Assembly (NCBI RefSeq): GCF_006543045.1
Contig: NZ_RBZW01000042.1
Span: 1 to 64,000 of the forward strand
Source of the DNA: Salinadaptatus halalkaliphilus
GTDB lineage: Archaea > Halobacteriota > Halobacteria > Halobacteriales > Natrialbaceae
Direction: 5' to 3'
DNA length: 64,000 bases
The notes under the pieces are model-generated. The model was not told the DNA's origin, searched no databases, and saw only the letters and a list, made by a program, of their open reading frames with translations. Both the position numbers and the translations under genes were made by a program. This document shows, in pieces, positions 7,517 through 16,523 of the stretch. Within the stretch, counting starts at the first letter, position 1, and each line of letters starts with the position of its first letter.

Positions 7517-7944
7517 GCGACGCGAGCGTCTCACGGGCGTCGATCGTATTACACCGAACTTTCTCTCCAATCGTCGTCGACGGAAGCAACAGCGATGTCA
7601 CCCCAGAGTCGGCGGTGGCCATCGTCGGTTATCATCGACGGTGCGTCGCATCGCAAGTTCGTCGTCGGCTAGTGTGTCCTCTCGTCGCTTCCTCGTATCG
7701 CCGGTCCGGTGTCGCCGGTCCATTTTATCGGCGATCGGTCCTCTCGTCGGTTCGTCTTACACTGTCGACGCTGGCTCCACAGACACGTAGAGAACGGACG
7801 ATGCTGGATCCGAACACACATAAGCCGGGGCTGAGATGATGGTGTCGAATGCGAGGGGTTGTCTCGAGAACCATCGGAGTCGCCGACCGTCGCGCTCGAG
7901 CGACACGAGCGAATCGCGTGTGGTCCTGACGGAGGTGATGGTCG
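7517..7944. other. Gene-free stretch after ftsZ2
   Basis: These 428 bases hold no supported gene. Open frames on both strands are Arg/Ser-rich and look like chance. The sequence just before 7945 probably holds the promoter of the DedA-like gene, but I see no clear TATA box. Confidence 0.4.
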
Positions 7945-8481
7945 GTGGATCTCGTTGCGATAGCTGTCTCGATCGGCGTTCCCTTGCTCGTCGGACTCTT
8001 CTACCTCGAGGGGCTCGTCGTCGGGAAACTCCTGCAGCCGCCGGTCGTCTTCGTCGGCTACGTGACAGTCGTCGATCCGAGCCCCTATCGTGGGGCGGTC
8101 GTCGCGATGCTGTGTGTCGGTGGTGCGACTCTCGGACAGTGGACGCTCTATCGTGGGTTCAACGATGAGTCGCCCGAGTATCTCGGACTGCGTCGGACGA
8201 TCCCCTACCTCGAGGAACTGCCGACGATCGTTCGATCGCGGATCAGTGATCGGCGACTCGGGTACGTTGAACGCCAATTCGAGGCCCACGGTGGCGTCGG
8301 AATCTGCGTGACGAACGCGGTGCCGGGGGTTCGCGGGCTGATGACGATCGTCGCCGGCGTCAGCGAATATCCGCGCCGTCGGTTCCTGCTCGCGTCGGCG
8401 CTCGGGAACTGCCTGTACGTCGCCCTGTTGGTCGGCGCTGCACGGGGAATTCAAGGTGTCGCGTCGCTCGTCGGTGTCTGA
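7945..8481 (+). CDS. DedA/VTT-family membrane protein
   Basis: This 178-residue integral membrane protein starts at a GTG. Hydrophobic segments lie at about residues 3-20, 35-75 and 145-175. The middle contains the family-type segments VERQFEAHGGVGICVTNAVPGVRG (about 112-135, with the conserved Gly/Arg-Pro-Gly-x-Arg pattern) and the following GVSEYPRRRF. Proteins of this family (DedA/VTT, SNARE-associated) act in lipid scrambling or transport and in membrane homeostasis. The N-terminus is shorter than in bacterial DedA proteins. The specific substrate is unknown. Confidence 0.75.
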   Translation: MDLVAIAVSIGVPLLVGLFYLEGLVVGKLLQPPVVFVGYVTVVDPSPYRGAVVAMLCVGGATLGQWTLYRGFNDESPEYLGLRRTIPYLEELPTIVRSRISDRRLGYVERQFEAHGGVGICVTNAVPGVRGLMTIVAGVSEYPRRRFLLASALGNCLYVALLVGAARGIQGVASLVGV

Positions 8482-8558
8482 GACTCGACAGCGAGTAACC
8501 GTCGTCACGTACCCGACTCGAGTGATTCGACTAGCGTCATACGAGTGACTCGGCTGAC

Positions 8559-9518
8559 TTACGCGAGTGATTCGAGCAGCGAGCACTTCCGACAGATCTC
8601 CCGGGTGGTGGTCGAGCCACACTCGCCACACTCCCGGAGGTCGGCGCCGTCGTCGCCGCTGTACTCGTCGGCGAGGACGCCGGCCAGTTCCTCGTAGCCC
8701 GAGATGATCGAGTGGCGGGTGCCGGGATGATTCTCCTCGAGCCCGTAGAGCAACTGCTGAATCTCGCCGCGGTAGGCCTCGCTCGCGTGGGGACACTCGG
8801 TGATGTGTGCGGGCAGGTCCTCGAGGTGGGCGTAGAGTGCGACTTCCTTCTCGGGAACGTCGCGAAGCGGTTTCGCACGCGGGACGAACTCGTCTTGCTC
8901 GTCGCGTTCCGAAAGGGGCCCGAGGCTGGCGTCGAAGTGTTTCGCGATCTGTTCGACGTCGCCCTCGAGGAAGTTCATCAGGGCCGTCTGGGCTTCGTCG
9001 TCTAAATTGTGGCCAGTCAGGAGGAGGTCGGCCTCGAGTTCGTCGGCGTATCTCGAGAGGAGGTCTCGACGGAAGACCCCACAGTAGGCACAGGCGGCCA
9101 TGTTCTCGGGGTCGTCCTCGACGACGTCGTCCATCTCGATGCCGAACTCCTCGGCGTAGGAGACGACTTCGTGGCGAATGTCGAGGTCGTCGGCGAGTTC
9201 GACGCAGGCGTCGACGGACTTGTCGCGATAGCCCTCGATCCCTTCGTGGATCGTCAGGCCGACGAGTTCGATCCGCGGGTCCTCGGCGAACGTTTCGTGG
9301 AGAATCTTCGCGAGGACGACGCTGTCCTTGCCACCCGAGAGACCGATAACCCAGGTTAGCGGATCCTCGGGAGAGATGTCGTGGGGAACCAGATCGTCCC
9401 GTCGGACGCGGCGCCGGACCCGCTTGTCGACCGACTCCCGAAAGTGATCCGCACAGAGGTGGGCCCCGGAGTAGGCGGCGTGCATCACCGCCTCTGCCTC
9501 ACACCGATTACAGTCCAT
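8559..9518 (-). CDS. ncsA: tRNA 2-thiolation protein NcsA/TtuA
   Basis: This 319-residue PP-loop ATPase is expected to activate tRNA U34 (or U54) by adenylation before sulfur transfer from a ubiquitin-like SAMP protein. Visible features are an N-terminal zinc site (C3, C6, C22, H25), the PP-loop SGGKDS at 61-66, and CAYC (C143, C146) plus C242. The last three match the three cysteines that bind an iron-sulfur cluster in TtuA. A C-terminal zinc ribbon follows (C297, C300, C309, C312). Length and motif order fit the family throughout. It stands alone on the minus strand. Confidence 0.92.
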   Translation of the reverse strand: MDCNRCEAEAVMHAAYSGAHLCADHFRESVDKRVRRRVRRDDLVPHDISPEDPLTWVIGLSGGKDSVVLAKILHETFAEDPRIELVGLTIHEGIEGYRDKSVDACVELADDLDIRHEVVSYAEEFGIEMDDVVEDDPENMAACAYCGVFRRDLLSRYADELEADLLLTGHNLDDEAQTALMNFLEGDVEQIAKHFDASLGPLSERDEQDEFVPRAKPLRDVPEKEVALYAHLEDLPAHITECPHASEAYRGEIQQLLYGLEENHPGTRHSIISGYEELAGVLADEYSGDDGADLRECGECGSTTTREICRKCSLLESLA

Positions 9519-9592
9519 TGGCGGGCCCTAGTCGATGACTGCCCATCACGGTTTCGTCTACCGGGTGCTGTCGGCTGTGTCCTCGAGCCGAT

Positions 9593-10315
9593 TTAGACGG
9601 TCACTCGAGCGCGTTCTTCGACGACATCGGCACCGTTCTCGAGGGCTTCGAGTAGGAGGTCGACGTAGCGTTCGCGGGTGGCCGAGGAGAACAGTTCGTG
9701 GCCGCCGTCGTAGAGGACGACGTGTTCGGCGGGGACGCGTTCGCCGATCGCCGAGAGGTCGATGCGGGGGTCCCGAAGTGAACAGAAGACGACGGCGTCG
9801 TGGTCGATCGCGAGCAGTTCCGACTGGGCGTGGCGGGTCTCTCTGACGAAGGCAGGCGAGACCCACCGCGGGAGCGTCGCGAGTTGGTGGGCGGTAGCCT
9901 TCCGGCCGAGGGTCGCTTCGTCCCACTCGCCAGCGGGGAGAAACGGGAACGACGAGGGGATCTTCGAGACGGCCTCGAGTGCGAGTTCCGGGAACTCGTC
10001 GCCGTAGCCCCACCACGGGCTGAGGTAGACGTGGTTGTCCGCGCCGTCTAAGGCCTGTGCCACGAGCGCGCCCGCGCTGTGTCCGAGGAGCTGGTAGCCG
10101 TCCTCGAGTTCGATGACGTACTCGGCGATAGGCTCGAGCCAGTCGGCTTTGAAGTCCTCGATGTTCGTCGGGAGTTCGAAGGCGTGAACTCGGTAGCCGG
10201 CGTCGGTGAGCTGTCCGACGAGCCAGCTGACGTTTTCGTGGGTCCAGCGGTTGCCCCAGCCCATGATGAAGACGAGATCAGCCTCGCCGTCCTCGTTGAA
10301 GACGCGGTGTCGCAT
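9593..10315 (-). CDS. Alpha/beta-hydrolase-like protein
   Basis: This 240-residue protein has an alpha/beta-hydrolase outline. An early strand FIMGWGNRW takes the oxyanion-loop position, the nucleophile elbow is GHSAG (Ser near residue 86), an acidic residue lies in the SLRDPRIDL segment, and a late His occurs in DGGHELFS. These supply a Ser-Asp-His triad. The ATG at 10315 was chosen because a TATA-like GATAAAAACC (on the other strand, about 10335-10345) lies just upstream; the longer frame to 10393 has a non-conserved-looking extension. The substrate is unknown; esterase or lipase-like activity is plausible. Confidence 0.7.
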   Translation of the reverse strand: MRHRVFNEDGEADLVFIMGWGNRWTHENVSWLVGQLTDAGYRVHAFELPTNIEDFKADWLEPIAEYVIELEDGYQLLGHSAGALVAQALDGADNHVYLSPWWGYGDEFPELALEAVSKIPSSFPFLPAGEWDEATLGRKATAHQLATLPRWVSPAFVRETRHAQSELLAIDHDAVVFCSLRDPRIDLSAIGERVPAEHVVLYDGGHELFSSATRERYVDLLLEALENGADVVEERARVTV

Positions 10316-10480
10316 ACCCGTTCCTACGGCCGGATCCGATAAAAACCTGCTCTCTTGACACAAGTTGTGTTGCCGTCGACGACCGAACGCCACGACGATT
10401 CACAGTAGCGCCGACCGGAAGCTGCGTCGGTTCGCCGATGGACTGAAACGATTTTGCGACTCCGGTCCCACGATTCCCGT

Positions 10481-11140
10481 ATGAGTAGTTTTGACCGGAC
10501 CGAGGCGGTCGATCGGCTCGAGGAACTGGTTGATACCGTCGAGACCGAGCGGATGCCGGTTCCGGTTCGCGAGGTCTGGGCCTTCGGCGACATCGCGCTC
10601 GGGCTCGATCCGATCGACCGACTCGACATATACCTCACGAAGGACATACTGATGCGCGACGACAGCGCCGACACCCGCGGAGCGTCGGCTGACGCGGCGT
10701 TCGACGTCGAGGGCGTCGGACAGTCGGTTCGCGCCGACTGGGCCAGCGAGTATCCCGAGTACCTTCGGGCGAACACGAACGGCCACGCGGCCCCCGAGAG
10801 GTGTCTGGCCGCACACCTGCTGGGCGACGACGAGCCGATCCACCTCGAGGTCTGTAACGCCGGCTTCGAGGACAACGTCACCCAGCGCCTGCGCGGGGCC
10901 AAACGACGCGAGGATTACACGCAACTACTCGACCCGCGGGGCGTCTGTCTGTGGGCCGATGGCGTTCGCAGCGACGAGGCTTTTCGTAAACTTCGCGAGA
11001 GCGACCTCGCGCTGCCGACGCTGTCGTCGGCCCTCGAGATGCTCGGGCTGGACGACGAGCAGGCGACCGAAGCAGCCCGGGAACTGCACGCCTGGCGGGA
11101 CGAGCAGGAAGGCGTGACGGTTCGGGGTGATGTCGTCTGA
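10481..11140 (+). CDS. Conserved haloarchaeal protein with nucleotidyltransferase-like start
   Basis: This 219-residue acidic protein has no signal peptide or membrane helix. Residues about 27-52 (EVWAFGDIALGLDPIDRLDIYL) resemble the glycine loop and acidic strand of minimal nucleotidyltransferases, but the usual Gly-Ser is Gly-Asp and the Asp pair is spaced differently, so catalysis is doubtful. The middle shows a His/Cys-containing stretch (ERCLAAHLLGDDEPIHLEVCN). The C-terminal third is helical. It has its own leaderless-type start, divergent from the hydrolase at 9593-10315. I believe the family is widespread in haloarchaea but know no assigned function. Confidence 0.6.
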   Translation: MSSFDRTEAVDRLEELVDTVETERMPVPVREVWAFGDIALGLDPIDRLDIYLTKDILMRDDSADTRGASADAAFDVEGVGQSVRADWASEYPEYLRANTNGHAAPERCLAAHLLGDDEPIHLEVCNAGFEDNVTQRLRGAKRREDYTQLLDPRGVCLWADGVRSDEAFRKLRESDLALPTLSSALEMLGLDDEQATEAARELHAWRDEQEGVTVRGDVV

Positions 11141-11160
11141 TCTGATTTCCTCGCGGCCGG

Positions 11161-11952
11161 TCACACGTCTCGGCGTTTGAACCACACCACGCTCACGGCC
11201 ACCAATAGGAGCGTCATCCCGATGAGGACGCCGACGTCGCCGAGGTCGTAGCTGCTCTCGAGCAGTATCGCGTTGGGATCGTAGTACCGCATCGGTGCGA
11301 TCGCCCCCACTGCCTCGTAATCGGTGTCGACGAGCAACGACTCGAGCATGAACAGGCCGAAGGTGACGCCGAGTGCGATCCGCTGGGCGATGCTCGTGCG
11401 GTCGACGACGACCGAGGCGAGGAGACCGATTCCGGCACAGGCAAAGAGGTAGGGGATCGACAGCGCGTGGACGGCCACGATGTCCCCGATCGAGAGCGAT
11501 TCGCCGACGAGTTCGGCGCTCGCATAGACGACGACCGGCGTCACTACGTTGACGACGACGATCGGCACCGCGAGCGCGAGAAACTTCTCGACGACCGTCT
11601 GAGACCGCGATACCGGCATCGAAAGCAGGATGTCGATCCGACCGCGCTCGATGTCGTCGGCGATCGTCCCCGCCCCGAGGTAGGCCAGATAGAGGCCGAG
11701 CAGGATCGTCCAGCCGAAGATGTAGAGTTCGAACGCGAGAAACCCCTCGAGCGTCGCCATCGTCTGGATGTCGAACAGTTGGATAACCTCGTCGGGATAG
11801 GCCTGCAGGAACGCCTCGTCGACGTCGTCGAACGACTCGCTGAACGAGGGGTAGATCCAGATAACGATGCCTGCCAGCAACGACATCGCGATGGCGAGAT
11901 AGATACTCCCGCGAAGGCGATTTCGACCGTCGTACTGGGCGATCTCAAGCAT
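11161..11952 (-). CDS. ABC-2 type transporter permease
   Basis: This 263-residue membrane protein has about six hydrophobic segments (first near residues 17-37, last near 240-260) and an ABC-2 permease-like order. A large extracytoplasmic loop lies after helix 1, and there is a conserved-type cytoplasmic GTIADDIERGRIDILLSMPV segment that contacts the ATPase. Its start overlaps the end of the ATPase gene by eight bases, so the pair is translationally coupled. A start 15 bases further upstream (11967) is possible. With the ATPase it would form an exporter of unknown cargo. Confidence 0.85.
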   Translation of the reverse strand: MLEIAQYDGRNRLRGSIYLAIAMSLLAGIVIWIYPSFSESFDDVDEAFLQAYPDEVIQLFDIQTMATLEGFLAFELYIFGWTILLGLYLAYLGAGTIADDIERGRIDILLSMPVSRSQTVVEKFLALAVPIVVVNVVTPVVVYASAELVGESLSIGDIVAVHALSIPYLFACAGIGLLASVVVDRTSIAQRIALGVTFGLFMLESLLVDTDYEAVGAIAPMRYYDPNAILLESSYDLGDVGVLIGMTLLLVAVSVVWFKRRDV

Positions 11953-12940
11953 TGTCGTCACCGCCATAGTATCGCAGGAAGATCGACTCGAGTGGCGCTT
12001 CCTCGATCGTCAGGTCGACCAGTTCGACGTCGGAAACGGCTGCGAGCAGGTCGTCGACGTGGCCCGTGAACGTAAACGTGTACTCGCGGTACACGCCGTC
12101 GTCGGTGGCGTCGCCGCGCTGTTTCCTGTCCTCGGCCGCCGTGGAATCGTCTGCTGGTTCGCCACGCGGCGACGCCCTCGTTCGGACTCCAGCGCCGGCC
12201 GCGAGGTCGTGGACGCCCTCGAGGTCACGTTCGAACGTCGTTCGCGGGATGGGATCGACAGTAGCGAGGCGGACGACCTTGCCGCTGCGGTTCAACAGCG
12301 CGTCGACGGGGTCGACGGTGACGAGTTCGCCCGAGCGGATGATACCGACGCGATCGCAGAGCCGGCGCACCTCGCCGAGGATGTGCGAGGAGAAAAAGAG
12401 CGTGTGGCCGCGCTCGCGTTCGCCTCTGACGAACTCGGCGAAACGCTGTTTCATCAGCGGATCGAGGCCGCCGGTCGGCTCGTCCAGAATCACCAGTTCG
12501 GGATCGTGCATGAACGTCGTCACGAGCCCGAGCTTGCGGACGTTGCCGTGTGAATACGCCCGGATCGGTCGCTCGAGTGGCGGATCGAACAGTTCGAGCA
12601 ACTCGTCGCTTCGCTCGTCGCCTTTGATATCGGCGTGGAACTCGAGGATCTCGCGACCGGTCGCGGACTTGTCGAACTGGGGATCGTCCGGTAGATAGCC
12701 GATCTGGCGTTTGGCCCCGATGAGCGCTCGTTCGTCGGTGATATCAGCGCCCAGCACACGAGCCTCACCAGCCGTCGGCGAGAGCAGCCCGAGCAGCATC
12801 CGGAGCGTCGTCGTCTTGCCCGCACCGTTCGGGCCGAGATAGCCGAACACTTCGCCCGACTCCACGGTAAACGAGATGTCCCTGGCCGCCTGCACGTCGC
12901 CGTACGTTTTCGTGAGTCCCTCGAGTTCGATCGCGGCCAT
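11945..12940 (-). CDS. ABC transporter ATP-binding protein
   Basis: This 331-residue ATPase energises the permease encoded just downstream. It has Walker A GPNGAGKTT (about residues 37-45), a degenerate signature loop YSHGNVRKLGL in place of LSGGQ, Walker B LVILDEPTGGLDPL, and the switch His in FFSSHILGE. After the ATPase core, residues about 215-331 form a C-terminal extension with an acidic/basic low-complexity insert, typical of ABC-2/NatA-like exporters. The first 20 residues match the normal family start. The cargo is unknown. Confidence 0.9.
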   Translation of the reverse strand: MAAIELEGLTKTYGDVQAARDISFTVESGEVFGYLGPNGAGKTTTLRMLLGLLSPTAGEARVLGADITDERALIGAKRQIGYLPDDPQFDKSATGREILEFHADIKGDERSDELLELFDPPLERPIRAYSHGNVRKLGLVTTFMHDPELVILDEPTGGLDPLMKQRFAEFVRGERERGHTLFFSSHILGEVRRLCDRVGIIRSGELVTVDPVDALLNRSGKVVRLATVDPIPRTTFERDLEGVHDLAAGAGVRTRASPRGEPADDSTAAEDRKQRGDATDDGVYREYTFTFTGHVDDLLAAVSDVELVDLTIEEAPLESIFLRYYGGDDNA

Positions 12941-13060
12941 ATCGTCGGTTCACGTTGGCCAACAGTATGTAGGCTGTCGTCGTTCTCGAGTTTTGTACTC
13001 CGCCAGTCCGTCTCGAGGTCGAGGACCATGACACTCGAGTCGACGTTCGACCGGCGTTTC

Positions 13061-13142
13061 ATACGGTTTACTGTCCGTCAGTTCCCCCGGACCCGCGACT
13101 TGGGCGGCGGGTGCGCCGGGACATCGGTACAGCAATCCGTAT
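13061..13142. repeat. Palindromic repeat A (ATACGG family)
   Basis: The ends are ATACGGTTTACTGT (13061-13074) and ACAGCAATCCGTAT (13129-13142), inverted with two mismatches. Inside, CCCGGACCCGC faces GCGGGTGCGCCGGG, giving a GC-rich hairpin. The right end overlaps the stop codon (TGATACGG on the minus strand) of the methyltransferase gene. The repeat also lies upstream of the ABC transporter start. Confidence 0.8.
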
Positions 13143-13945
13143 CAGGACTGACTGCCGACGGTGACGAAAAAGGGGACCGACTCCGCTCGGTGGTAGGTTC
13201 TGGCCTCCATCTGCTCGACGACGTCTCGCCCCATCTCGCGCCACGCGCGTCGCAACTCGTCGTAGTCCGATTCGGTCAGCGCGCCGGCGAGCATCGTCTC
13301 CCGATCGTCAGCGAGCCCCGACCCGGTCGCTTTCCGTCGTGCCGCGAGCACAGCAGCCTCGCTGTAGGGTGGTTCGACCGTCTTGACGTGGTCGTAGCGC
13401 CGGGTCTCGAGCACCTCGAGGCCGGCCGCCTCGAAGGCGTCGCGGGCGTCGGCACCGAGTGCGACGTCCGTCGGGACCCCGTCGAGATAAGCCCGGCGCG
13501 CTCGACGCTCGAGGGCGTTCTCGGAATCGACGCTCGAGTCGATCTCGACGGCAGCGTTGTTCGGTTCGACGGCGGCGACGAGGTCGCGAGAGACGCGGGC
13601 GAACTCCCGGATCGCGGCCGCCGGCTCGGGGAGGTTGATCAACAGCGCCTGGCAGACGACCAGATCGAAGCTATCGTCGGGAAACGGTAGCTGGTACGCG
13701 TCGCTCGCGACGACCGGCACGTGCTCGGCCGCGACGGCGAGCAGGTCGGTGTCTGCGTCACAGCCGACCACCTCGCAGTCGGCCGGCGAGTCGCCGGCGA
13801 GGACACGACTCAGTTCGCCGGTGCCACAGCCGACGTCGAGGATACGCTCGCGACCCTCGAGATCGAGTGGCTCGAGCGCCACCCTCGAGTCGTCCCACAT
13901 GCCCTCGCGCGTGCGCTCGAGGTAGGTCTCGGAGAACTCCCGCAC
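13142..13945 (-). CDS. Class I SAM-dependent methyltransferase
   Basis: This 267-residue protein has a Rossmann-type methyltransferase core. Motif I is ILDVGCGTGEL (about 35-45), an acidic residue ends the next strand (VVGCDADTD), then come SDAYQLPFPDDSFDLVVC (motif II region, about 83-98) and LINLPEPAAAI. The C-terminal 100 residues are helical and could form a lid. This resembles small-molecule methyltransferases of the UbiE/Methyltransf_11 type; the substrate is not visible. The last codon and stop are part of palindromic repeat A. The gene is not obviously in an operon. Confidence 0.85.
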   Translation of the reverse strand: MREFSETYLERTREGMWDDSRVALEPLDLEGRERILDVGCGTGELSRVLAGDSPADCEVVGCDADTDLLAVAAEHVPVVASDAYQLPFPDDSFDLVVCQALLINLPEPAAAIREFARVSRDLVAAVEPNNAAVEIDSSVDSENALERRARRAYLDGVPTDVALGADARDAFEAAGLEVLETRRYDHVKTVEPPYSEAAVLAARRKATGSGLADDRETMLAGALTESDYDELRRAWREMGRDVVEQMEARTYHRAESVPFFVTVGSQS

Positions 13946-14012
13946 GGGGGTTCGTTCGCCGGTTACGAGTAAAAACGAGTCGGTTTCCGGGAGGTGGCTC
14001 GATCGGACGGTG

Positions 14013-14384
14013 CTACTCGGTCAGGAGGTCTCGGCCGGCGACGACGAGCAGGACGAGGCCGACCAGGATCATCGACCCCTGTGCGACCGCGGCGACGGTC
14101 GAGTCGGCTGTCCCGCCAGTTACGAGCGCGATCACGTCCGGCACGCCACGGAGCGATCCGAGCACGCCGAGCAGTGCGAGCGCGCCGATCCCGATCGTCG
14201 CGAGTCGAGCGCGGTTCGTCTGTCGACTCACGATCCCCAGCGCCGCGATGACGGCCCCGAAGACGGTCGGGATGAGCGCAGTGACGCTCGCGAACTCCGA
14301 GATGACGTAGGCGGCGATACCCACCACGATGAGGACGATTCCGAGGGCGATACCGACCGTCGGTGTCGATCTGGTGTCTGCCAT
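14013..14384 (-). CDS. Four-helix membrane protein, unknown
   Basis: This 123-residue hydrophobic protein has four probable membrane helices at about residues 9-28, 32-50, 60-78 and 98-117. It carries no charged catalytic residues in the helices and no signal peptide. I chose the ATG at 14384 because the codons upstream to 14495 encode an Arg-rich stretch that looks non-coding. It is a haloarchaeal membrane protein of unknown role and stands alone on the minus strand. Confidence 0.65.
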   Translation of the reverse strand: MADTRSTPTVGIALGIVLIVVGIAAYVISEFASVTALIPTVFGAVIAALGIVSRQTNRARLATIGIGALALLGVLGSLRGVPDVIALVTGGTADSTVAAVAQGSMILVGLVLLVVAGRDLLTE

Positions 14385-14533
14385 ACCTGTCGTTTGGCGT
14401 GAACTACCCTGTATATTCCCCTCGTGAGTCGGCTTCCCGGCGCTCGCGAGTCGGCACCCCAGCGATTGCAAGTCGTCTCTCCGGCGCTCGAGCACCCGGG
14501 CTGAATTCGACCCCCGCCCCGAGTAGAACGCGG

Positions 14534-15409
14534 TCAGTCCTCGCGAAGCTCCTGAACCTTCTCGATGTTCCAGGCGAACCCGCGTCCGTCTTCAGTCGGC
14601 GTCTCGAGGGCGAACGGCAGGTCCCGCAGATCCGGGTGGTTGACGATCGCTTTCATCCCGTCTTCGCCGATGTAGCCCTCGCCGATGTGGGCGTGTTCGT
14701 CCTTGTGCGTGCCGACGTCGTGTTTCGAGTCGTTGAGGTGGATGTACTCGAGGGACTCTAAGCCGACCTCGTCGTCGAAGCGGCCGACGGTTTCGTCGAC
14801 GGCGTCGGGCGTCGTCAGGTCGTTGCCCGCGACCAGCGTGTGGGCGGTATCGATGCAGATCCCGATCTCGGTCTCGGTCCGGTCGATGATGCCCGCGAGA
14901 TGGTCGAACTCGCCGCCGAGTTTCGTACCGCTGCCGGCGTCCGACTCGATCAGAATTTGGACGCCCTCGGGGACCTCGAGTTCGTCGATCAGACTCGCGG
15001 CGTTGTCCAATCCGCCCTCGACGCCGGCGCCCGTGTGGGCGCCGAGGTGGACGTTGACGTACGGAACGCCGAGCCGCTCGGCGGCGTCCAGTTCGGCCTG
15101 CATGCTCTCTTTGGATTTCCGCCGAAGGTCGTCTTTGGGCGTACAGAGGTTCACGAGGTAGGCCGAGTGGATCACCCACGGCCCCTCGAGTAACTCGTCG
15201 GTCTCTTCTTGAAAGCCGTCGGCGGCTTCGTCGCTGATCTCGGGTTGGGCCCAGACCTGTGGCGACGTCGTAAATATCTGGCCGCAGTTCCCGCCGAAGT
15301 TGCGCTGGCGGTGGACTGCGTTGCGAACGTCGTCGTACGGCGGCGTTTCGTCGTCGGAGGAGACGCGCGAGCCGGAAATCGACACGTGTGCGCCGACCTG
15401 CAGTGTCAT
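14534..15409 (-). CDS. nfo: Deoxyribonuclease IV (AP endonuclease)
   Basis: This 291-residue TIM-barrel nuclease cleaves DNA 5' to abasic sites in base excision repair. Family zinc-ligand motifs are visible in order: VGAHVSISG at the N-terminus (His8), [18 protein letters not shown] (about 119-127), [44 protein letters not shown] (split metal site, about 224-247), and the closing ALETPTEDG. Length and order match endonuclease IV. It begins at an ATG with no close upstream neighbour and probably has its own promoter. Confidence 0.95.
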   Translation of the reverse strand: MTLQVGAHVSISGSRVSSDDETPPYDDVRNAVHRQRNFGGNCGQIFTTSPQVWAQPEISDEAADGFQEETDELLEGPWVIHSAYLVNLCTPKDDLRRKSKESMQAELDAAERLGVPYVNVHLGAHTGAGVEGGLDNAASLIDELEVPEGVQILIESDAGSGTKLGGEFDHLAGIIDRTETEIGICIDTAHTLVAGNDLTTPDAVDETVGRFDDEVGLESLEYIHLNDSKHDVGTHKDEHAHIGEGYIGEDGMKAIVNHPDLRDLPFALETPTEDGRGFAWNIEKVQELRED

Positions 15410-15473
15410 ACGATCCCGTCAGCACCGATTCGTGATAGGGATACCGGACTCTCTCGAGTGTCGGTCTTCGATC

Positions 15474-16307
15474 CTATCCGCTCGCCTCGAGGGTCTCCCG
15501 ATCGCGAACCCACGCGTCGGCGCCGTACTTCCGGTCGGCGAGGTCGCAAGCGGCCTCGAGTTCGTCGTCGGCCCACTCCCCTTCCGCGGCGCCACACCAA
15601 TCTCCGAGCGCATCGGCGAGTGTGTCGACCGCCTGCTCGCGGTCGATCCCTGCTTGTTCGCGGATGCTCGTCACCCGATCAGTGAACGTCGTTTCCTCGA
15701 GATCCGTATCGAAGACGCCGACGTGGGCAGTCGCCTCCCGATCGAAGCTGATCGAGCCGTGCTGGATGACGACCTCGCGCTGTCGGTACTGGGCGTTGCC
15801 GCTGATCTTTCCGGCCTCGTCGCCATCTTCGGCGGGTGCGACGACATCGTGGGCGGGGTTGATGTTCCGGAGGTAACACGAGGGCTGGTAGATCGCCGAC
15901 TGCTCGACCCTCGCGAAGTCGGCGTCGACGCCTATTCGCTTGAGTCCCTCGAGGATCGGCTCGCAAAACAGTGCGTAACACTCCATCAGGTCCCCCGGCA
16001 CCTCGTCGGCCGGCGCGACGATCGTATAGGAGATATCGGCGTATCGGTCGTGATAGATGCCGCCGCCGCCGGTCTGGCGTCGCGTCACGTCGATCCCCTT
16101 CTGCTGGCAGTACTCCCAGTCGACCGTTTCGGCGTCCTGTCGGTAGCCAAGCGAGAGCGTGCTCGGCTCCCAGTCGTAGACCCGAACCGTTCGCAGATCC
16201 TCCGAAAGGGCGGTCTCGGCGGCCATTTCCTCGAGTGCCATCTGCGTGGCTCCGGCGCGGGGTTCGTCTCTGATGAGTCGCCAGTCTCGATCGGCGAGTG
16301 TCGTCAT
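15474..16307 (-). CDS. lplA: Lipoate-protein ligase A family protein
   Basis: This 277-residue protein has the LplA/BirA-type fold that attaches lipoate (or a related acyl group) to lipoyl domains. Visible motifs are WEPSTLSLGYRQ (about 47-58), the ligand-binding RRQTGGGGIYH (about 76-86), and GKISGNAQYRQREVVIQHGSI (about 168-188), containing the lysine that contacts the acyl-adenylate. The C-terminal accessory part is short. Haloarchaea need it for 2-oxoacid dehydrogenase-type and glycine-cleavage H proteins. Family membership is clear; octanoyl transferase activity cannot be excluded. Confidence 0.85.
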   Translation of the reverse strand: MTTLADRDWRLIRDEPRAGATQMALEEMAAETALSEDLRTVRVYDWEPSTLSLGYRQDAETVDWEYCQQKGIDVTRRQTGGGGIYHDRYADISYTIVAPADEVPGDLMECYALFCEPILEGLKRIGVDADFARVEQSAIYQPSCYLRNINPAHDVVAPAEDGDEAGKISGNAQYRQREVVIQHGSISFDREATAHVGVFDTDLEETTFTDRVTSIREQAGIDREQAVDTLADALGDWCGAAEGEWADDELEAACDLADRKYGADAWVRDRETLEASG

Positions 16308-16523
16308 ATCTCGAGAGACGATTGCGAGTAGGAAATCGGTTCCGCACGACGACGGCCATCGCCGCGCAGGGCCGGTTCGTGGGAACCGACTGAATTTTGT
16401 ATCGCGATATGGAATTTATAATTCCACTCGTTCGAACTGCTAGCTGGTCGGCGAGTGGTCTCGACCGAGGCGCGGCTACTCGGCTCACGCGACGTTTTTA
16501 GGTCCCGGCCGGCAACGACACCT

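Noticed and set aside
6125-7570. Long minus-strand frame opposite ftsZ2
   Set aside because: The plus strand encodes a clear FtsZ2; the antisense product has no domain and mirrors its codon bias.
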